The position numbers and the translations under genes are program-made. Below the pieces are notes generated by a model. It saw only the letters and a program-made list of their open reading frames with translations. It did no database searches and was not told the origin of the DNA. 51,744 nucleotides of DNA from Lautropia sp. Its GTDB lineage: Bacteria > Pseudomonadota > Gammaproteobacteria > Burkholderiales > Burkholderiaceae_E. The stretch spans positions 1-51,744 of the forward strand of contig JAUNHU010000010.1 in assembly GCA_030523825.1 (NCBI GenBank), given 5' to 3'. Every line of letters starts with the position of its first letter. Position 1 is the stretch's first letter. Shown piece after piece: positions 46,243-51,744 of the stretch.

Positions 46243-46851
46243 TCAATGATCGTTCCGGTTCACACCACCGGCATATGTGTCCTCGCGCACGACGCGCGGC
46301 ACGTTGTCACGGGGCTCGATGGTGAGCGGCTGATAGACGACGCGCTTCAGCTGTTCGTCGTAGCGCATCTCGGTATAGCCGGAGACAGGGAAGTCCTTGC
46401 GGAACGGGTGCCCGATGAAGCCGTAGTCGGTGAGGATGCGACGCAGGTCGGGGTGCCCCAGGAACACGATGCCGAACATGTCGAATGCCTCGCGCTCAAA
46501 CCAGTTGGCACTGGGCCAGATGTCGGTCACCGAGTCGATGACGGGTGCCTCGTCATCAGGACAGAAGGCCCGCAGACGCATGCGCCAGTTGTGCTTCACG
46601 CTGAGCAGCTGCATCACCACCGCAAAGCGCGGTGCATCCCATTCCTCGTTGCCGTAGGTGGAGTAATCAATGCCGCACAGGTCGATCATCATCTCGAAGC
46701 CAAGACGAGGATCATCACGCAGGCGCTGACAGACGACACGATGGCAATCGGCGCTGATTTCTACCGTGACCTGCCCAAGTGCAGTGGAAAGCCCGAGGAT
46801 GCGCTCGCCCAGCGCGTCCTGCAACGCGGCAACCAGTTTTTCGTTATTCAT
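46243..46851 (-). CDS. nuoC: NADH-quinone oxidoreductase subunit C
   Basis: This 30-kDa-type peripheral subunit has 202 residues and the signature [20 protein letters not shown], followed by [13 protein letters not shown] and [13 protein letters not shown]. It links NuoB and NuoD in the connecting module. It is separate from nuoD here, as in most Betaproteobacteria, unlike the fused gene of Escherichia. It begins 2 nt after nuoB. Confidence 0.97.
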   Translation of the reverse strand: MNNEKLVAALQDALGERILGLSTALGQVTVEISADCHRVVCQRLRDDPRLGFEMMIDLCGIDYSTYGNEEWDAPRFAVVMQLLSVKHNWRMRLRAFCPDDEAPVIDSVTDIWPSANWFEREAFDMFGIVFLGHPDLRRILTDYGFIGHPFRKDFPVSGYTEMRYDEQLKRVVYQPLTIEPRDNVPRVVREDTYAGGVNRNDH

Positions 46852-46853
46852 GA

Positions 46854-47330
46854 TCAGCGCGCAATGGTGTTGGTTTCACGGATCTTGCGCTGCAGCTGGA
46901 TGATGCCGTAGATCAGCGCTTCGGCCGTCGGCGGACAGCCCGGCACGTAGATGTCGACCGGCACGATGCGATCACAGCCCCGAACCACCGAATACGAGTA
47001 GTGGTAGTAGCCACCACCATTAGCACAGGAGCCCATCGAGATCACCCAGCGCGGCTCGGACATCTGGTCGTAGACCTTGCGCAGCGCAGGTGCCATCTTG
47101 TTGGTGAGCGTGCCGGCCACGATCATCACGTCGGAGTGCCGCGGACTGGGCCGGAAGATCACGCCGAAACGGTCGAGGTCATAACGTGCGAGGCCCGCAT
47201 GCATCATCTCGACCGCACAGCAGGCCAGACCAAAGGTCATCGACCAGAGCGATCCGGTTCGCGTCCAGTTGATCAGCTTGTCGAGGTTCGTGGTGACGAA
47301 CCCCTCTTCCAAAACGCCCTCGATACTCAT
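46854..47330 (-). CDS. nuoB: NADH-quinone oxidoreductase subunit B
   Basis: This subunit carries the terminal cluster N2 next to the quinone site. The 158-residue protein has the tandem cysteine pair in [32 protein letters not shown] and [15 protein letters not shown]. It is separated from nuoA by 105 nt, the largest gap within the operon; no terminator or promoter is evident there. Confidence 0.97.
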   Translation of the reverse strand: MSIEGVLEEGFVTTNLDKLINWTRTGSLWSMTFGLACCAVEMMHAGLARYDLDRFGVIFRPSPRHSDVMIVAGTLTNKMAPALRKVYDQMSEPRWVISMGSCANGGGYYHYSYSVVRGCDRIVPVDIYVPGCPPTAEALIYGIIQLQRKIRETNTIAR

Positions 47331-47435
47331 GCGTGTCTCACTGAGGAATATTCTGTAGCGTTACGACGGTAGCAGCAGATAACCGACCCTGACACGGGCC
47401 GGGAACCCATCACGAAGGAAAGACACCGGGAGGAA

Positions 47436-47795
47436 TCACTCCCAGTCGAGAGCCCCCTTGCCCCACTCGTAAACGAAACCAATGACCAGGATGCCAAGGA
47501 ACACCATCATCGACATGAAACCAGCAAAGCCGATGGTCCCGAGAGAAACCGCCCACGGAAACAGGAAGGCAATTTCCAGATCAAAGAGAATGAACAGGAT
47601 GGCAACCAGGTAGTAGCGGATATCCACCTGCATGCGCGCGTCGCCGAAAGCCTCGAAACCGCATTCGTAGGCCGAGAGTTTTTCAGGATCGGGACGGGAA
47701 GGACCGAGCAGCTTGCCGATGATCATGGGACCAACGCCGACAAGGGCTCCGACGATCAGAAAGAGCAGAACTGGCAGATAGTTTGCTAGGTCCAC
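47436..47795 (-). CDS. nuoA: NADH-quinone oxidoreductase subunit A
   Basis: This is the first gene of the complex I operon. The 119-residue membrane protein has three helices, the conserved [20 protein letters not shown] loop and a C-terminal [21 protein letters not shown]-type end. The start is GTG with GGGAG 8 nt upstream. It lies 81 nt downstream of tRNA-Leu, so transcription may come through from tpiA-secG-tRNA or from a promoter in that gap. Confidence 0.96.
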   Translation of the reverse strand: MDLANYLPVLLFLIVGALVGVGPMIIGKLLGPSRPDPEKLSAYECGFEAFGDARMQVDIRYYLVAILFILFDLEIAFLFPWAVSLGTIGFAGFMSMMVFLGILVIGFVYEWGKGALDWE

Positions 47796-47876
47796 GATTG
47801 AAGCTCCCTGATCGTTATCGCTGTTAATCTGCAGAAACCACTACAGCCTGGAAAGGCTGCGGGCATCTTAAACCGT

Positions 47877-47961
47877 TGGTGCCGACGGCGAGACTCGAAC
47901 TCGCACAGCTTTCGCCACTACCCCCTCAAGATAGCGTGTCTACCAATTTCACCACGTCGGC
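47877..47961 (-). tRNA. tRNA-Leu (anticodon GAG)
   Basis: The 85-nt gene is read on the minus strand. Acceptor stem GCCGACG pairs with CGTCGGC, D loop includes TTGGTAGACAC, and the anticodon stem CTATC/GGTAG encloses TTGAGGG, giving anticodon GAG. A long variable arm and encoded CCA are present. It reads CUC/CUU codons. Its position between secG and nuoA is conserved in Burkholderiales as I recall it. Confidence 0.97.
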
Positions 47962-47991
47962 AATCGGAGCGATGTTACAGCGGTTTTATGG

Positions 47992-48017
47992 CCGGCGCGA
48001 GGGTTGCGCCGGTTTTT
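47992..48017 (+). terminator. Plus-strand oriented terminator between tRNA-Leu and secG
   Basis: CCGGCGC (47992-47998) pairs with GCGCCGG (48006-48012), followed by TTTTT (48013-48017) on the plus strand. All neighbouring genes are on minus, where the hairpin lacks a T-tract. It may end antisense transcription or simply structure the secG-tRNA spacer. Confidence 0.5.
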
Positions 48018-48075
48018 GAGTTACACAACCGTCTCCTGATTGCGTAACTCCTGACTTGGATCAATCAAGATCCAT

Positions 48076-48573
48076 TTATTTCGAATCAGCAGGGATTCTA
48101 GCGTCAGATTTGTTCCCTGTCTCGCCTTTTTCAGAAGTTTTTTCTTCTGCAGGCGAGGTTTTTGCAACGCCAGCGGCCGCAGCAGGTGCTTCAGGCACGG
48201 CTGCACCCGAATCGACCGGCGCAGCAGCCGGAGCCTGGCCTGGCGCGGTGGGCACCGACGACGGCGGAGGCTGCGGAATCTCGACGTTGTCCATCAGGCT
48301 GCCCCCATCCGGCTGGGCCGAACGGCCGGCCGGCTGATGGGCGATGAAGGCAAGCGCCAGCGTGCTGAGGAAGAAGACCGTGGCACAGATGCCGGTCATG
48401 CGGGACAGGAAATTGGCCGAACCGGTTGCACCGAACAGGCTGCCGGATGCCCCCGACCCGAATGCGGCCCCCATGTCGGCCCCCTTGCCATGCTGCAACA
48501 GCACCAGCAGGATGACCCCAAGAGCGGAAATGACCAGCAGCGCCAACGCCACGTTGTAGAAAATCGGACTCAT
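48076..48573 (-). CDS. secG: Preprotein translocase subunit SecG with extended tail
   Basis: Residues 1-80 are a typical SecG: two membrane helices and the cytoplasmic loop LLQHGKGADMGAAFGSGASG with SLFGATGSANFLSR. SecG assists SecYE-dependent export. Residues 81-165 form a low-complexity Pro/Ala/Ser/Glu-rich tail, making it longer than the Escherichia protein of about 110 residues. Tails of this type are known in Betaproteobacteria. ATG 48573 was chosen to match the family; it lies 7 nt after the tpiA stop. Confidence 0.94.
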   Translation of the reverse strand: MSPIFYNVALALLVISALGVILLVLLQHGKGADMGAAFGSGASGSLFGATGSANFLSRMTGICATVFFLSTLALAFIAHQPAGRSAQPDGGSLMDNVEIPQPPPSSVPTAPGQAPAAAPVDSGAAVPEAPAAAAGVAKTSPAEEKTSEKGETGNKSDARIPADSK

Positions 48574-48580
48574 CGGTTGC

Positions 48581-49375
48581 TCAGGCTCCGGCTGCAACTG
48601 CGGCACGGGCAATGCCCACGAATTCGTTGGCCACCAGCGACGCACCGCCGACCAGGCCACCATCCACATCGGGATTGGCAAAGAGTTCTGCGGCATTGGC
48701 CGCCTTCACCGAACCGCCGTAGAGGATGCGCACCGACGGCGCAGCGGCATAACCGCTGGATGCGAGACGGTCGCGCAGGAACTGGTGAACGGCCTGGGCC
48801 TGCTCCGGCGTGGCAGTGAGGCCGGTGCCGATGGCCCAGACGGGCTCGTAGGCCAGCACGAAAGCGGAAGCCGGCTGGCGATCCAGCACCGGCAGCACCG
48901 CGTCGAGCTGACGGGCCAGCACGACCTCGGTCTCGCCGGTCTTGCGCTCTTCCAGGGTTTCACCGATGCAGATGACGGGAATCAGCCCGGCGTCGATGGC
49001 AACCTGCGCCTTTTCTGCAACGATTTCGTCGGTTTCACCATACATCTGGCGACGCTCGGAATGGCCCACCAGCACCCAGCGCATGCCCAGATCGGTCAGC
49101 ATGCCGGAGGAAACTTCGCCGGTGTAGGCACCATCCTGCTGCGTGGAGAGATTCTGTGCTCCAACGGTGATGGCCGAACCATCGAGCAGCGCCTTTGCCT
49201 GCGCCAGGTAGGGGAACGGTGCGCAGACCGCCACATCGACGCCCTCGACACCGGATGCCAGCGCGGCTTTCAGCGAGGTCAGCAATGCCTCGTTGGCAGC
49301 AAGCCGGCCGTTCATTTTCCAGTTGCCCATGACAAGCGGGCGGCGTTTGCCATTGTTGATCGAGGAGTCCGGCAT
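48581..49375 (-). CDS. tpiA: Triosephosphate isomerase
   Basis: The glycolytic and gluconeogenic enzyme has 264 residues. Catalytic residues are Lys20 in GNWKMN, His105 in LVGHSERR, and Glu177 in [11 protein letters not shown]. The phosphate loop YGGSVKAAN and GGLVGGASL are present. It is first in the tpiA-secG-tRNA-Leu-nuo cluster; the promoter must lie in the 116 nt before its ATG, after the pssA terminator. No anomaly. Confidence 0.97.
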   Translation of the reverse strand: MPDSSINNGKRRPLVMGNWKMNGRLAANEALLTSLKAALASGVEGVDVAVCAPFPYLAQAKALLDGSAITVGAQNLSTQQDGAYTGEVSSGMLTDLGMRWVLVGHSERRQMYGETDEIVAEKAQVAIDAGLIPVICIGETLEERKTGETEVVLARQLDAVLPVLDRQPASAFVLAYEPVWAIGTGLTATPEQAQAVHQFLRDRLASSGYAAAPSVRILYGGSVKAANAAELFANPDVDGGLVGGASLVANEFVGIARAAVAAGA

Positions 49376-49491
49376 GATGATATCCGTCGTGAAAAAGGTT
49401 GAGTCGCCGGGCAGCGCCCTCTGCGGGGCACGATGCCATCGGGCAGGAAGGACGAAAGCGGCGGGAGGATACAGGGATTCTATCCGCCCGC

Positions 49492-49518
49492 AAAAACCGG
49501 GGCAAACGAAAGCCCCGG
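49492..49518 (-). terminator. Rho-independent terminator of pssA
   Basis: CCGGGGC (49497-49503) pairs with GCCCCGG (49512-49518); on the minus strand TTTTT follows. It lies 24 nt past the pssA stop and separates it from tpiA. Confidence 0.88.
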
Positions 49519-49541
49519 CCTGCGGTCTGGAGGAAACAGGG

Positions 49542-50495
49542 TCAGTCTGTGCTGGTTTCGCCCCGTCGGGCGCGGCGGCGGCGGCGCAGGTAGCGCATCA
49601 CCATCGCCACATGACCCGATACGCTGTAGCCCAGGAAAATGAGGAACAGCACGGTGGGCGGATCGGACGACACCAGCACGATGGCCAGCATCAGGACGAT
49701 CAGCACGACGAAGGGCACCGCCCGGCGCAGGTTGAAGTCCTTGAAGGAATAGAACGGGGAGTTCGAGACCATCGACAGACCCGCATAGAGGGTGATGAGC
49801 CAGGCCAGCCAGTCGAGATCGGCGCCGGTTGCATCGATCCAGTGCGCCTCACGCCAGTCGATGGCCACCCAGACGAAACCGGCGACGAGCGCCGCGGCCG
49901 ACGGGCTGGGCAGCCCCTGGAAGAAGCGCTTGTCGACCACCTTGATGTTGGTGTTGAAGCGCGCCAGTCGCAGGGCTGCCCCCGCCACATAGACGAAGGC
50001 CGCCAGCCAGCCCAGCTTGCCGATACCGGACAGTGCCCAGGAATAGATGACCAGCGCCGGCGCAGCGCCGAAGGAAATCATGTCGGCGAGCGAGTCGTAC
50101 TGCTCGCCGAAGGCGCTCTGACTGTTGGTGAGACGTGCCACCCGGCCATCGAGGCTGTCGAGGAACATGGCAAAGAAGATGGCAACGGCTGCCCACCAGA
50201 ATTCGCCCTTCATCGCCATGACGATGGCATAGAAGCCACAGAACAGGTTGCCGGTGGTGAAGGCGTTGGGCAGCAGGTAGATGGCCCGGCGATGCGGCGC
50301 ACTGCCCGGCACGGCCGACGCGCCGTCACGCGACACTCTGCCCGGTGCCTGCTGCCCGCCTTCTGCCGCACGCCCGTCATGGCCACTGCCCTGCCCCTCG
50401 CGCTGCAGGCGACCGGCGCGCAGCAGACGGGCACGACGATCCACGCCCTTCATCCGGCGGGCACGTTCTTCTGGTTTGAGCGGCATGAAACTCAT
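49542..50495 (-). CDS. pssA: CDP-diacylglycerol-serine O-phosphatidyltransferase
   Basis: This integral membrane enzyme makes phosphatidylserine, the precursor of phosphatidylethanolamine. It belongs to the CDP-alcohol phosphatidyltransferase family with the motif D-x2-DG-x2-AR-x8-G-x3-D-x3-D, visible as [11 protein letters not shown] then [10 protein letters not shown]. The first 68 residues are a basic, probably disordered extension before the first membrane helix. The last residues are strongly basic. ATG 50495 has GAGG 6 nt upstream. It starts 11 nt after the oxygenase gene ends. Confidence 0.95.
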   Translation of the reverse strand: MSFMPLKPEERARRMKGVDRRARLLRAGRLQREGQGSGHDGRAAEGGQQAPGRVSRDGASAVPGSAPHRRAIYLLPNAFTTGNLFCGFYAIVMAMKGEFWWAAVAIFFAMFLDSLDGRVARLTNSQSAFGEQYDSLADMISFGAAPALVIYSWALSGIGKLGWLAAFVYVAGAALRLARFNTNIKVVDKRFFQGLPSPSAAALVAGFVWVAIDWREAHWIDATGADLDWLAWLITLYAGLSMVSNSPFYSFKDFNLRRAVPFVVLIVLMLAIVLVSSDPPTVLFLIFLGYSVSGHVAMVMRYLRRRRRARRGETSTD

Positions 50496-50506
50496 CGCAA
50501 CCCTCG

Positions 50507-51424
50507 TCAGGACTCATAGGGCCGCTCGCGCAGCCACTTGGTCATGATCCACTTGTCGCCACGGATCACCGGCATGCCCGCATGCAGGCAGCGCGTATCC
50601 AGCTGCCCCTCGGCGTTCATGTATTCAAAGTAGACGGCCGACCCCTTGATGGCCTTGGCCGAAAAACCGACCTCGGGGAAATGGGTTTCCCCGCCTTCCT
50701 CGACATCGTTCAGATACATCACGAGCGTGCCGATGCGCTGCCCGCCCACGCGGGTGAGCACGGCCGTGCCCGGATCGGAAGGCTCGAAAAAGTCCTGATG
50801 CGCCTTGTACTCGCCACCGGTGCCGTAATGCAGCATCTGCAGCGGCTCGCCGCGATTGACCGGCAGATTCACCAGCGCACTGATGCGCGCCTCGATGCGC
50901 TGCACCAGCTCGTTTTCACCGCGCTCGAAATGACAACCTTCGCTCTTGCGGACACTGCTCTGGTAGCTGCCGCCGCTCTCGCGGTCGACCACCTCCGAGG
51001 TTTTCATGCGCCCCTTGCTCAGACGCACCAGTTCATCGCATTCGTCGTCGGCCAGCAGGCCACGGATGATGGCGATGTTGGGGTTCTCCATCACGCAGAC
51101 CAGCTCCACCTCGCGGTCGGCCACGGTGAGACGCGGCGCCATGCCTGGCAGGCGGATGGGCGATGCCTGATAGCCCTCGCCCAGCAGCGCAGCCGCCTCG
51201 GGAGCGTTCTTCAGACGGATGCCGATATCGCCCAGGATGTCGACGGCGTGGGTGGCAAATGCAGCATCAAAGCCGTTGTCGACCATGATCTTCACCATGT
51301 CGGCACGATCACAGCCACGCACGACGTTGGTGGAAATCCAGTCCTGCCAGACCGGTGGCAATTGGGTATGCCCCCCCGTCGTCGGGGCCGTTGCATCAGC
51401 GGAGGAAGGAATTGAATTGCTCAT
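50507..51424 (-). CDS. Prolyl-4-hydroxylase-like 2-oxoglutarate/Fe(II) oxygenase
   Basis: The 305-residue protein has a C-terminal P4Hc domain with iron ligands His209 and Asp211 in AHQDFFEP, His281 in CLHAGMPVIRGDKWIMTKWL, and the 2-oxoglutarate-binding Lys291. The N-terminal 105 residues contain a helical part (VKIMVDNGFDAAFATHAVDIL) that I do not recognise. Such bacterial enzymes hydroxylate prolyl residues or other substrates; the substrate here is unknown. It lies 11 nt upstream of pssA, so the two are probably cotranscribed. Confidence 0.87.
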   Translation of the reverse strand: MSNSIPSSADATAPTTGGHTQLPPVWQDWISTNVVRGCDRADMVKIMVDNGFDAAFATHAVDILGDIGIRLKNAPEAAALLGEGYQASPIRLPGMAPRLTVADREVELVCVMENPNIAIIRGLLADDECDELVRLSKGRMKTSEVVDRESGGSYQSSVRKSEGCHFERGENELVQRIEARISALVNLPVNRGEPLQMLHYGTGGEYKAHQDFFEPSDPGTAVLTRVGGQRIGTLVMYLNDVEEGGETHFPEVGFSAKAIKGSAVYFEYMNAEGQLDTRCLHAGMPVIRGDKWIMTKWLRERPYES

Positions 51425-51487
51425 GATGCGGATTAGATCGCCTCACGGCGCAGGATGCAAGCGCCCTGCAGGCGGGAAAAGCCTGAC

Positions 51488-51526
51488 AAAAAGCCGCTGG
51501 CAGGACGCATCCGCAGCCACCGGCTT
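51488..51526 (-). terminator. Rho-independent terminator downstream of ilvC
   Basis: AAGCCGCTGGC (51491-51501) pairs with GCCACCGGCTT (51516-51526) with one C-C mismatch. On the minus strand TTTTTGTC follows. It lies about 165 nt past ilvC and 64 nt before the oxygenase start. Confidence 0.75.
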
Positions 51527-51690
51527 CAGGTTCGCCCCCCCCTCCTCACGGCCCTCTGATCAAACACGCCCGGTCTTGCGACACCGGACACGACGACATC
51601 AGGGCGAGAGGCAGGAGACGGACGGATCGGGAACGGCAGATTGCCGTCCCCGCAGGCCCCCTGGCCCAGGAGCCTGCCTCGAAAACGGCC

Positions 51691-51744
51691 TCAGTTCTTC
51701 GAGCGGTCGACCAGCTTGTTGGCCTTGATCCACGGCATCATCGC
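51691..51744 (-). CDS. ilvC: Ketol-acid reductoisomerase, 3' end only
   Basis: The last 17 codons and stop read AMMPWIKANKLVDRSKN, which matches the conserved C-terminus of IlvC. The enzyme catalyses the second step of valine, leucine and isoleucine synthesis. The rest of the gene is beyond the window edge. A hairpin (51629-51650, GGGAACGGCA with TGCCGTCCC) lies just downstream, then a better terminator at 51488-51526. Confidence 0.85.
   Translation of the reverse strand, partial: AMMPWIKANKLVDRSKN

Overview
The window is about 52 kb of GC-rich DNA, roughly 60-65% G+C by eye, with dense operons and little accessory sequence. The gene order tpiA-secG-tRNA-Leu-nuoABCDEFGHIJKLMN, with pssA and ilvC just beyond, is typical of Burkholderiales (Betaproteobacteria). 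The protein sequences I recognise (NuoA, NuoL, isocitrate lyase, IlvC tail) fit that order. I cannot assign a genus. No phage, insertion sequence, CRISPR array or recognisable defence island is visible.

Layout, left to right. (1) 39-11297, all on the minus strand: a tad/Flp pilus locus. In transcription order it reads Flp pilin, TadG-like, TadE-like, an unrecognised secreted protein, a second Flp-type pilin-like protein, CpaB/RcpC, secretin CpaC/RcpA, a TadA ATPase fused to an FHA domain, TadB, TadC and a DUF192 protein. No TadZ/CpaE, TadD/RcpB or prepilin peptidase is present. (2) 11714-16419, plus strand: aldehyde dehydrogenase, NSS-family Na+ symporter and an indolepyruvate/phenylpyruvate decarboxylase. 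Together these look like a route from an aromatic amino acid to an aryl-acetic acid. (3) 16710-22844: isocitrate lyase, a very large FtsX/YbbP-type permease without an ATPase, heptosyltransferase I and a small basic protein, all on minus. (4) 22960-29904: DsbB, a Crp/Fnr-type regulator, a thioredoxin-like/AsmA pair, an unknown acidic protein, a small heat-shock protein with a sigma-32-like promoter and a ROSE-like leader hairpin, and a NYN-domain putative nuclease. (5) 30405-32723: tRNA-Ser(UGA), a second GT9 glycosyltransferase and a Nudix ADP-ribose pyrophosphatase. (6) 32805-49375, minus: the complete 14-gene respiratory complex I operon, preceded by tRNA-Leu(GAG), secG and tpiA. (7) 49542-51744, minus: pssA, a prolyl-4-hydroxylase-like oxygenase and the last codons of ilvC.

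How the genes work together. The first block builds an adhesive or motility pilus across both membranes. The second block can import and catabolise an aromatic amino acid, with the aminotransferase encoded elsewhere. The rest is central metabolism and envelope maintenance: glyoxylate shunt, triose isomerisation, NADH oxidation, phospholipid and LPS core synthesis, disulfide formation and protein export. I found no clearly new multigene system. The least ordinary items are the divergent Tad locus, the aldehyde dehydrogenase/symporter/IpdC cluster with palindromes in its promoter region, the heat-shock leader, and the low-complexity tails and loops on NuoJ, NuoL, SecG and the FtsX-type permease.
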